Below are positions 17,659-24,516 of a DNA stretch of 64,000 nt, one piece after another (position 1 is the first letter of the stretch; the number at the start of each line of letters is the position of its first letter). The position numbers and the translations under genes were made by a program. The stretch covers positions 62,001 through 126,000 of the forward strand of contig CAKVOU010000001.1 in the NCBI GenBank assembly GCA_934796165.1. Direction: 5' to 3'. Under the pieces are notes generated by a model. The model saw nothing but the letters and a program-made list of their open reading frames with translations. It had not been told where the DNA came from and searched no databases. Origin of the DNA: an uncultured Eubacteriales bacterium. Its GTDB lineage: Bacteria > Bacillota > Clostridia > Oscillospirales > CAG-272.

Positions 17659-19698
17659 ATGGCGAAGAAACTGATCGTTGCGCAGCACGCCGGGTTCTGC
17701 TTCGGTGTCAGGCGTGCAACCGAATGTCTCGGCGCGAAGCTCTCCGACCGGGTGCCGGGGGAACGTCTGTATACCCTCGGTCACCTCATTCACAATGAAC
17801 TTTATAACGCGGAGCTGGAACAAAAGGGCGTGCGGAGCGTCGTACCTGATGAGATTCCCGCGCTTGCCCGCAGTGCGACCGACGCGTCGCCGGTAACGCT
17901 CTTCATCCGCGCACACGGGATTCCCAAAGAGACCGAAGCGCTCCTTGCCCGCCTTGCCGCGGAATACCCCGCGTTTCACTACGAGGACTGTACCTGTCCG
18001 TATGTGAAAAAGATTCAGAACATTGCCGAAAAATACGACGACGGAGAACATCTGCTCCTTCTGTTCGGCGCGGCGGAGCATCCGGAGGTCGTCGGGATTC
18101 TCAGTCATTTTTCGGGAGAAGCGTATGTGTTTCCGGATGCGGAGACCTTCCGCCGGGCGCTTTCTGACGGCTTGATTGTAAATTTGCACAAAAAATCACC
18201 AATTGCAGCGGCGCAAACGACCTTTCATTTGTCGGAATGGCAAAATTGTCAGGAAATTCTCAAAAAAGTCTGTACAAGCGCAGTTATTTTTGATACAATA
18301 TGTAAGGTTACGGATGAGCGGCAGTCCGAGGCGAAACGCCTTGCGACGGCGTGTGACTCAATGATCGTGATCGGCGGCAGGGAAAGCTCCAACACAGCCA
18401 AACTGTATGCCGTCTGCCGCGAGCATTGCGCACATACCGTGTGGGTCGTTTCTGCGGAAGAACTTGCCGGAATCCATCCGTTGCTCCCCGGAGTCACCGG
18501 GATCGTTGCCGGAGCCTCAACCCCCGGCAGCATAATTGAGGAGGTAGTCAAAACCATGAGCGAAGCAGAAAACTTCGAAGCAATGCTGGAAAAATCAATC
18601 AAAACTTTAAATACAGGAGATACAGTTACCGGACTCGTAACACGCGTTACCGATCAAGAGTTGCAGCTTGACCTCGGCACCAAGGTTACCGGCGTGATCA
18701 AGGCTGAGCAGATCACCGATGACCCGTCCGCTAAGCTGACTTCCATGTTTAAGGTCGGCGATGAGGTCGAGGCATTCGTCATCCGTGTCAGTGACGTCGA
18801 GGGCGTCGCAGAGCTTTCCAAGAAGCGCGTTGATGCAGACAAGAACATCAAGACGCTGGTGGAAGCAGAAGAGAACAAGGAAGTCGTTGAAGGCAAGGTC
18901 ACTGAGGTGGTCAAGGGCGGCGTTGTCGCCACTGTCAACTCCAACCGCGTGTTTATTCCCGCGGCTCTGACCGGTGTCCCGAAGGACGGCGACCTGAACA
19001 CGCTTGTCGGCACGACCGTCAAGCTCCGGATCATTGAGGTCAAGGGCAAGAACATCAAGGGCTCTATCCGTTCTGTTCTCCGCGAGGAGAAGAAGGCGCA
19101 GGAGGCAGCGTTCTGGGCAAACATCGAAGTCGGTAAGAAGTATACCGGTAAGGTCAGAAGCATGACCGATTACGGTGCATTTGTTGATCTCGGCGGTGTG
19201 GACGGCATGATTCACAGGACCGAACTGTCCTGGAAACACATCAAGTCTCCCGCGGACGTGCTGAAGATCGGCGAAGAGGTCACCGTGTTCGTCAAGAGCT
19301 TTGACCCCGAGAAGAAGAGAATTTCTCTCGGCTACAAGACCGAAGAATCCGAACCCTGGTACGTCTTCACCCATACCTATCAGGTGGGCGACGTTGCCGC
19401 TGTCAAGATCGTCAATATGATGCCTTTCGGCGCATTTGCTGAGATCGTTGATGGCGTGGACGGACTGATTCACATTTCTCAGATCGCGCAGACCCGGATC
19501 GGCAAGCCGTCCGACGTTCTGGAGATCGGTCAGATCGTTGATGCTAAGATCATCGACATCGACAACGAGAAGAAGAAGGTCAGCCTTTCCATCCGTGCGC
19601 TTCTCGACGAGGCGCAGGCAGCAGAGGAAGCCGCTCCCGCAGAGGACGTTCCCGCTGAGGAAACTGCCGAGGAAGCTCCCGCTTCTGACGAGCAGTAA
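17659..19698 (+). CDS. ispH: IspH (HMBPP reductase) fused to ribosomal protein S1-like domains
   Basis: 679 aa. Residues 1-290 are IspH: cluster cysteines in GFCFGV (Cys14), EDCTCPYV and FDTICKVTDERQ, plus RAHGIPKE and GASTPGS. It makes IPP and DMAPP in the MEP pathway. Residues 300-650 hold four S1 RNA-binding repeats (for example GKVRSMTDYGAFVDLGGVDG), and the tail is acidic and Ala/Glu-rich. This fusion is well known in Clostridia. The segment 18175-18305 is noticeably AT-rich compared with the rest. An internal ATG at codon 300 has a strong ribosome binding site (see next entry). Confidence 0.95.
   Translation: MAKKLIVAQHAGFCFGVRRATECLGAKLSDRVPGERLYTLGHLIHNELYNAELEQKGVRSVVPDEIPALARSATDASPVTLFIRAHGIPKETEALLARLAAEYPAFHYEDCTCPYVKKIQNIAEKYDDGEHLLLLFGAAEHPEVVGILSHFSGEAYVFPDAETFRRALSDGLIVNLHKKSPIAAAQTTFHLSEWQNCQEILKKVCTSAVIFDTICKVTDERQSEAKRLATACDSMIVIGGRESSNTAKLYAVCREHCAHTVWVVSAEELAGIHPLLPGVTGIVAGASTPGSIIEEVVKTMSEAENFEAMLEKSIKTLNTGDTVTGLVTRVTDQELQLDLGTKVTGVIKAEQITDDPSAKLTSMFKVGDEVEAFVIRVSDVEGVAELSKKRVDADKNIKTLVEAEENKEVVEGKVTEVVKGGVVATVNSNRVFIPAALTGVPKDGDLNTLVGTTVKLRIIEVKGKNIKGSIRSVLREEKKAQEAAFWANIEVGKKYTGKVRSMTDYGAFVDLGGVDGMIHRTELSWKHIKSPADVLKIGEEVTVFVKSFDPEKKRISLGYKTEESEPWYVFTHTYQVGDVAAVKIVNMMPFGAFAEIVDGVDGLIHISQIAQTRIGKPSDVLEIGQIVDAKIIDIDNEKKKVSLSIRALLDEAQAAEEAAPAEDVPAEETAEEAPASDEQ
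18538..18558 (+). promoter_or_regulatory. Internal ribosome binding site and start before the S1 half of ispH-S1
   Basis: GAGGAGGT (18538-18545) lies 10 bases before an in-frame ATG (18556) that begins MSEAENFEAMLEKSIKT. The S1 half could therefore be made on its own as a protein of about 380 aa. The sequence fits; use is not shown. Confidence 0.45.
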
Positions 19699-19710
19699 TC
19701 AAAAAATCAA

Positions 19711-19740
19711 AGAGCCGCCCGTATGGGCGGCTCTTTTTTG
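19711..19740 (+). terminator. Intrinsic terminator after ispH-S1
   Basis: AGAGCCGCCC / GGGCGGCTCT with a GTAT loop and a run of six T. It ends the rpiR-to-ispH transcription region. Confidence 0.9.
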
Positions 19741-19862
19741 CATGACGGAAGTCGCCGGCATGACGGTGGTTTTGCGAGGGGGTGCCGGTGCAGAAGTGCT
19801 GCGACGGCTTTTTTCTGCATTTTTGTTTAACAGGCATGGTTACGGCGACAACCGTCTGCTTT

Positions 19863-20320
19863 TCAACCCTTGACCCCGCGCACGGTCATGGTTACAGCCA
19901 CCGTGGTGTCCCATTGCCGGATCCCGCAGTCGTAAAGCCGGATCCTTTTGTCATATCTGGCGTTCGCCAGACGCTTGAGTTCTTCCGTTTCCGCGGCAGT
20001 GACCAGCCCTTCGGTAACGGCGGGCAGGCTGTCAATGTGATCGAGATGACACTGCCGGTTTGCGTTGATGATGGCGTGTGCCGTTTCGGGAGAGACGTTT
20101 GGATTGTCCGGGGTCAGATTGACGGTCAGGTATTCCGTTGAAACGTTCCGGAAGCCGTATTTTTCCATGCAGAGCTGCAGCTCCGCTTCATTCTGCGGGT
20201 AGGCGCAGACGGCATATTTCTGTTGAATCTCTGAGAGAATCGGCTCGGTGCGCTCCCGGATTTACCGTTCAAATTCTGTTTCCACGGCGATACACGGCGC
20301 GGTGACCTGAATTCTGCGTT
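19863..20320 (-). pseudogene. Remnant of a SAM-dependent methyltransferase-like gene
   Basis: Only about 145 codons of the C-terminal part remain. The last 101 codons are open (MEKYGFRNVSTEYLTVNLTP at their start, then SPETAHAIINANRQCHLDHI). The same frame continues upstream through EPILSEIQQKYAVCAYPQNE but is broken by a TAA at about 20262-20264, beyond which VTAPCIAVETEFER can still be read. No N-terminal SAM-binding part or start is seen. I recognise the tail as methyltransferase-like from memory of related clostridial proteins, so the name is tentative; the break is plain. Confidence 0.5.
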
Positions 20321-20396
20321 CGTTTTGATGCGGGTTCTGATTCCATCGTAAATCCCGGCGAATGTCAACGGGGGATGCTTTCCGACAAAAAACTCT

Positions 20397-20424
20397 TGAT
20401 TTCGGCGGGGAAGTGTAGTATAAT
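20397..20424 (+). promoter_or_regulatory. Sigma-A promoter of smpB
   Basis: TTGATT (20397-20402), 16-base spacer, TATAAT (20419-20424), about 30 bases before the GGAGG of smpB. Confidence 0.65.
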
Positions 20425-20457
20425 GGTATTCCGAAGTTCGGGAAAGGAGGACGACCC

Positions 20458-20934
20458 ATGGCGGAAAAGAAACAGGACGGCAAGATCATCGCGGAAAACC
20501 GCAAGGCATGGCACGATTATTTTGTGGACGAACGCTTTGAAGCCGGGATCGCACTTTTCGGAACCGAGGTCAAGAGTCTTCGCAAGGGGGCGGTCAATCT
20601 CAAGGACTCCTACTGCGAGATCCGGAACGGCGAAATTTTCGCGGTCGGCGTGCATATCAGCCCGTTCGAGCAGGGAAACATCTTCAATAAGAACCCTCTG
20701 CGCGACCGGAAGCTGCTCATGCACCGGCGGGAAATCATGAAGCTGAACGGTCAGGTATCCCAGAAGGGGCTGACGCTGGTTCCGCTCAAGCTGTACTTTT
20801 CCGGTTCGCGCGTCAAAATGGAGATCGGACTTTGCCGCGGCAAAAAGCTGTATGACAAGCGGGATGCCGCCGCGGAGCGCGATGCAAACCGTTCGATCGA
20901 CCGTCATATGAAGGACAGCCGTTACGAGGACTGA
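20458..20934 (+). CDS. smpB: SmpB, SsrA-binding protein
   Basis: 158 aa of the usual length. KIIAENRKAWHDYFVDE at the start, then GIALFGTEVKSLRKGAVNLKDSY, and the basic C-terminal tail KKLYDKRDAAAERDANRSID which enters the decoding centre. SmpB binds tmRNA for rescue of stalled ribosomes. The start is preceded by AAAGGAGGA. Its partner RNA ssrA begins 15 bases downstream. Confidence 0.97.
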   Translation: MAEKKQDGKIIAENRKAWHDYFVDERFEAGIALFGTEVKSLRKGAVNLKDSYCEIRNGEIFAVGVHISPFEQGNIFNKNPLRDRKLLMHRREIMKLNGQVSQKGLTLVPLKLYFSGSRVKMEIGLCRGKKLYDKRDAAAERDANRSIDRHMKDSRYED

Positions 20935-20949
20935 CACAATTCAGATAAG

Positions 20950-21321
20950 GGGACGTAAAGGTTTCGACGGGGATTCTGAGGCATGATAAGCGTGGCAGGC
21001 CGGGCAATCCTGTAAAAGGCCCAACTTTTAAACAATAAACGACAACAATACTGTTGCAATGGCTGCCTGAGAGGGCAGTGCCGTAGGACTGCGGTCCTAC
21101 CCGGTCAGCCGATGAGTATCGCGGCTTCGGATTGACCGTCAATGAGCGATGCACGTGCACCGGCGGTTCGCACTTGAACCGGTCATGCAGAAAAGCGCTA
21201 CCGAAGAGGTGAGCCTGTCATCCGGCGCTCCTCCGAGGGAAATCTAAAAGAATGACTGCCCACGAAGAAAGTTGTGTCAAGGGATTTTCGGACAGGGGTT
21301 CGACTCCCCTCGTCTCCACCA
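20950..21321 (+). ncRNA. ssrA: tmRNA (SsrA)
   Basis: 372 bases. The tRNA-like ends GGGGACG (20950-20956) and CGTCTCC (21311-21317) pair, followed by A and an encoded CCA. GGTTCGACTCC is the T-arm. The tag frame ends AAC GAC AAC AAT ACT GTT GCA ATG GCT GCC TGA (21038-21070), giving a tag ending NDNNTVAMAA. The 3' end is a known target for integrating elements, and AT-rich DNA begins about 300 bases downstream. Confidence 0.96.
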
Positions 21322-21360
21322 AGCACAAACAGCCCGGCTTTATGCCGGGCTGTTTGTGCT
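21322..21360 (+). terminator. Terminator hairpin of ssrA
   Basis: A perfect 17-bp stem AGCACAAACAGCCCGGC / GCCGGGCTGTTTGTGCT with a five-base loop, directly after the tmRNA CCA. The T-tail is weak (TTCTTGG). The right half is repeated 141 bases downstream as part of the direct repeat. Confidence 0.75.
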
Positions 21361-21468
21361 TCTTGGATAGATGGAGGGAGTCGAACGGGTCGGAAGTGAA
21401 TGACAGCCCGGTGGGCGGTCAAAGCCGACCCTGCGGGGGCCCGCAGGCGAGAACGACTCCCTGAACGG
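21333..21468 (+). repeat. Direct repeat copy 1 downstream of tmRNA (about 136 bp)
   Basis: Starts CCCGGCTTTATGCCGGGCTG and ends at GAACGACTCCCTGAACGG. It contains GGGAGTCGAACGGGTCGG, which resembles a T-arm/acceptor sequence in reverse orientation, and CAGCCCGGTGGGCGG. No gene is seen in it. It differs from copy 2 at about ten positions. Confidence 0.85.
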
Positions 21469-21473
21469 ATTTA

Positions 21474-21609
21474 CCCGGCTTTATGCCGGGCTGTTTGTGC
21501 TTTTTGGATAGATGGAGGGAGTCGAACGGGTCGGAAGTGAATGACAGCCCGGTGGGCGGTCAGAGCCGACCCTGACCGAGCCCGCAGGCGAGAACGATTC
21601 CCCGAACCG
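21474..21609 (+). repeat. Direct repeat copy 2 downstream of tmRNA (about 136 bp)
   Basis: Same sequence as copy 1 at a period of 141 bases. Only the right part of the ssrA terminator hairpin is included, here followed by five T. The region 21610-21735 after it is AT-rich and holds nothing I can name. Confidence 0.85.
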
Positions 21610-21735
21610 CAAGTTATGTTTTTACGAGCAATCTGAGTAAAAATGTGCGTAACTTTTTAAATAACAATCCCATGTGGAATCTATAGAATATGTAACTAGG
21701 AATTTAACTATTTAATAATATTTTGATTGAAAAGG

Positions 21736-21764
21736 TTGACAACCAATTCCAACAGTGATATAAT
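21736..21764 (+). promoter_or_regulatory. Consensus sigma-A promoter of the zinc-ribbon gene
   Basis: TTGACA (21736-21741), 17-base spacer, TATAAT (21759-21764): both hexamers are perfect, so basal expression should be strong. The leader is about 75 bases. Confidence 0.85.
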
Positions 21765-21811
21765 ACATTTGATCGTTTCTCCTACGTTTTTTGGGGTTAC
21801 CACTTACCTTA

Positions 21812-21844
21812 TAGGAAGTTAAGGTCCCTTGTAGGAGGTTCCTA
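21812..21844 (+). promoter_or_regulatory. Leader hairpin enclosing the ribosome binding site of the zinc-ribbon gene
   Basis: TAGGAA (21812-21817) pairs with TTCCTA (21839-21844) and AAGG (21821-21824) with CCTT (21827-21830). The GGAGG site (21834-21838) lies in the internal loop between the two helices, eight bases before the ATG. Folding could hide the site until a protein, temperature or ion change opens it. Structure seen; function inferred. Confidence 0.45.
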
Positions 21845-21846
21845 CC

Positions 21847-22254
21847 ATGAAGAGTTGGAACAAGAGAAACGGTCAAAGAGCTACCACAAAGCGTCCTGGA
21901 ACGAAAGAGTATCACGATGACTTTGTCAATCGGGGCAACCAGTTCTTCCAAAAGAAGACCAAAGCTGGCTGTACGAATTGCGGATCATCGAATGTTCGTG
22001 CTACGGGAGGAGATGGACGTCTGTTTGTCTTCTGTGCTAACTGTGGTAAGCAACTGAAGGTGATAAATACCAAACCAACACCAGTTGGTAATTGGTCGAA
22101 AAAAACCATCTTCCGTTCACGAGCGGGCTTATGCCTCTTGTGCGGAGGAGGTAGCTTCACCGGACAGTTGCACAGTGACCTTTCGCAGAAGCGGTATGCG
22201 CTTTCGCTCACATGTTGCCGCTGTGGGAGATCCTGTAATTGGCACAATTTCTGA
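21847..22254 (+). CDS. Small basic protein with two zinc ribbons
   Basis: 135 aa. After a basic N-terminus (SWNKRNGQRATTKRPGTKEY) there are two four-cysteine units: CTNC...CANC at about residues 42-66 and CLLC...CCRC at about residues 96-126. This is the pattern of zinc ribbons that bind nucleic acid or protein. No known family is recognised. It has its own perfect promoter, a structured leader and a terminator, and lies between the tmRNA repeats and the HEPN-like gene. Base composition is lower in GC than the chromosome. It could be a regulator or antitoxin-like partner of the next gene, but nothing in the sequence proves this. Confidence 0.7.
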   Translation: MKSWNKRNGQRATTKRPGTKEYHDDFVNRGNQFFQKKTKAGCTNCGSSNVRATGGDGRLFVFCANCGKQLKVINTKPTPVGNWSKKTIFRSRAGLCLLCGGGSFTGQLHSDLSQKRYALSLTCCRCGRSCNWHNF

Positions 22255-22266
22255 CGTGAAAGCGTC

Positions 22267-22288
22267 AGAGGGCGTGCCCTCTTTTTTA
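22267..22288 (+). terminator. Terminator between the zinc-ribbon and HEPN-like genes
   Basis: AGAGGGC / GCCCTCT with a two-base loop and a run of T, immediately preceded by a second small hairpin CTGACG/CGTCAG (22251-22268). No clear promoter lies between it and the next start at 22324, so the next gene may depend on read-through. Confidence 0.8.
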
Positions 22289-22323
22289 TATAAAAAATAA
22301 TAAAATTGAAGTAGGAGAAAAAT

Positions 22324-24261
22324 ATGGGATTTGAAGAATCAATTAACAACTTGAAAAATCAATTAAGTAAAACGAATTCCTTCCAAGCAAAGTCTATATT
22401 GTTGAGAGATTTTCTGTGCAACAATAAATGTTTTGAAAAAAAACACTATTATAGCGAAGAGGAGAAAAATGACCCGGTTATTCTGGCAGTCAAGAAAAAT
22501 TATGGACTTAACGACATTTGTTATGAAACTTGCTTTGCCTTAAAGACTTGTTATTTTGAGGGGGAATTGGTTAAACCGGGTAACGTAAAAACGATGTATG
22601 AACATGTTTTAACCGGCATACAAGAAGGAAAAATTCAACTGGATGTGGATGTAAAATATTTTTGCGATTTGTATTTAGAGTTGGTTGATGCACTTTTCCC
22701 TCATGGGGGCGGAGATAACATGGAGGTCTATAAAGATCAGTTTAGCGATTTTGATATTGATAAAACAAAGTTAGACTCAGAAGAGTACCCAAGTTTGCTG
22801 TGCTATAAACATTATCGGAAGGATCTTTTAATATCTCTTATTTGTTTTTTGCTAAATCAAAGGAATAAAGAATCATTCCATTTAGCTATCAATTATTTTG
22901 AATTGTACGGTAAAAAATATCAAATTAATAATGTGACATTTATCAATGCTTTTTGGGGGCCTTTTAGAAAAAAAGATATAATAGATGAAGATTTTAGAAA
23001 AAAAGATGAACTAGACATAATTGAATTTAAAAGATTTCTTCAGAAAATCGATGAGCGGGACTTAATACTATTTTTAAAATTGTTTGAAGCCGAAAGTTTA
23101 GAAAGTGCCAGCTCAATCCGGTGGGAGCAATTTGTTAAAGAGTCTATCGAGTTTCAGAACGAGTTGAAAATCGATAAAGAGAATTCGGAAGGTTTCTTTG
23201 TGATACCAACACCAGATTTAGATGTTAAGGAAATTGAACATAACATTAATAATTTATTGAGTGCTGATCTCAAAACGATTGAAAACGATAATTACCATGA
23301 AATGTATAAATTCTACCAAGATCTGTGGGCTTTTTATGGTATATTCTCCTGGGTTAGAATTTCAAATAAGACAAAATATTTTTTGTCTCTTTTGATAAGG
23401 GATTATCCGGAACTATACAGGAAGGAATCTTATAATACTAGTTCGGATCCTAATACATATAGTTCGAGTCTTTATAAAATGACTATTACTATGATTGACG
23501 AAAGATTGGACGACATCGACAAAAAAAGAACTGAAAAATTGTTAGAAGAAATGAATAGTATTGAAAAGGAGGAAATAGAAAGGTACTGTAAAAGTTTTTT
23601 TGCAACAATACAAGTCGGAGATAAGATCGAAAAATTGGATGAGGCTAGTGTAAATAAATTATACACTAAGTTTTCGGGTATGAAGGGCGGCGAAGATTTA
23701 GTTAAACTCATTGCCGGTGCACAAAAATTTATTGAACCTTACGAAAAAATTGATCAAACATTAGCCGGCGATTTTACGAAACTGATTGTAACACAAGTCA
23801 AGGTGATTGAGCGTTACTTAAAATCTGTTATTATTTCCAATATGACGGGTGAAAAAATCTTGTCAAAATACAATTTCAAACAAGCATACGACTCAAACCT
23901 AAAAAGCGAATCAAAAACACCTTTTATAATTATTGGAGAAGGAATGACTTGGGAGAATTTATCGCGGCAAAATAAGGCTGGAATAACAAATAGTATTTCT
24001 ATTGAATTGGCGACTGCATCCTATATCATTCAACAAAATATGGATAAGGTAAAGGACAAAAACGCGAAAGAGGAGGACTTCAAAGCGTTTTTTGATGTGC
24101 AAAAGGAGTATGATAAAAGAATTCGTAGTTTCTTATATTGGAAAGATGATGTGCGCAACGGTTATTTCCACTCTCACCCCATAAAAACGTTAGGAGAGGC
24201 TTTGGCTATTCACAGGAAGACGGCATACTGCTTGGCAAAATGTATCGAATTATTAAAGTGA
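22324..24261 (+). CDS. AT-rich 645-aa protein with a C-terminal HEPN-like domain, putative defence RNase
   Basis: The gene has clearly lower GC than its neighbours, with many AAA, GAT and ATA codons, indicating transfer. The protein is mostly alpha-helical and soluble. Residues 1-470 match no family I know. The last 150 residues are helical and end with Arg611-Asn-Gly-Tyr-Phe-His616 (RNGYFH), the R-x4-H motif of HEPN ribonucleases, followed by a helix (EALAIHRKTAYCLAKCI) as in such domains. HEPN proteins act as RNA-cutting toxins in abortive infection and toxin-antitoxin systems. AGGAG lies eight bases before the ATG. No toxin partner is certain; the upstream zinc-ribbon gene is the only neighbour in the islet. 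Confidence is high for the gene, moderate for HEPN. Confidence 0.6.
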   Translation: MGFEESINNLKNQLSKTNSFQAKSILLRDFLCNNKCFEKKHYYSEEEKNDPVILAVKKNYGLNDICYETCFALKTCYFEGELVKPGNVKTMYEHVLTGIQEGKIQLDVDVKYFCDLYLELVDALFPHGGGDNMEVYKDQFSDFDIDKTKLDSEEYPSLLCYKHYRKDLLISLICFLLNQRNKESFHLAINYFELYGKKYQINNVTFINAFWGPFRKKDIIDEDFRKKDELDIIEFKRFLQKIDERDLILFLKLFEAESLESASSIRWEQFVKESIEFQNELKIDKENSEGFFVIPTPDLDVKEIEHNINNLLSADLKTIENDNYHEMYKFYQDLWAFYGIFSWVRISNKTKYFLSLLIRDYPELYRKESYNTSSDPNTYSSSLYKMTITMIDERLDDIDKKRTEKLLEEMNSIEKEEIERYCKSFFATIQVGDKIEKLDEASVNKLYTKFSGMKGGEDLVKLIAGAQKFIEPYEKIDQTLAGDFTKLIVTQVKVIERYLKSVIISNMTGEKILSKYNFKQAYDSNLKSESKTPFIIIGEGMTWENLSRQNKAGITNSISIELATASYIIQQNMDKVKDKNAKEEDFKAFFDVQKEYDKRIRSFLYWKDDVRNGYFHSHPIKTLGEALAIHRKTAYCLAKCIELLK

Positions 24262-24387
24262 CTGAGTCAAAAACTCTTTAATACCAGAATGTTTCCCTAG
24301 CCAATGGCGTCAAGGTTCCCATTGAAAATGCCCGGAAGAAAGCGTTGCATATCCCCCGCAAATCCGTCCGGAAAACCGGCTCCGCTA

Positions 24388-24416
24388 TTTACTTTACCCG
24401 CCCGGTATGGTATACT
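24388..24416 (+). promoter_or_regulatory. Sigma-A promoter of the GH31 gene
   Basis: TTTACT (24388-24393), 17-base spacer, TATACT (24411-24416). Normal GC content returns just upstream, at about 24320, which marks the right edge of the islet. The bases 24262-24387 hold no gene. Confidence 0.65.
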
Positions 24417-24516
24417 TTGAAGAGAAGATACGTTTTTGAAACGCTACAACCGCGTCCGGAACAAAGCACGGCGCAGGCGGCTGTGCCCCGGGAAATGAGG
24501 AAAGGCTGAGAATCAT

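Noticed and set aside
22085..22300. A 71-codon frame overlapping the end of the zinc-ribbon gene, suggesting a frameshift
   Set aside because: The other frame keeps all eight zinc-binding cysteines up to the stop just before a terminator, so it is the real one.
24262..24387. A second copy of the tmRNA 3' end marking the right end of the islet
   Set aside because: No stretch resembling the last 25 bases of ssrA could be found there, so no att pair is claimed.
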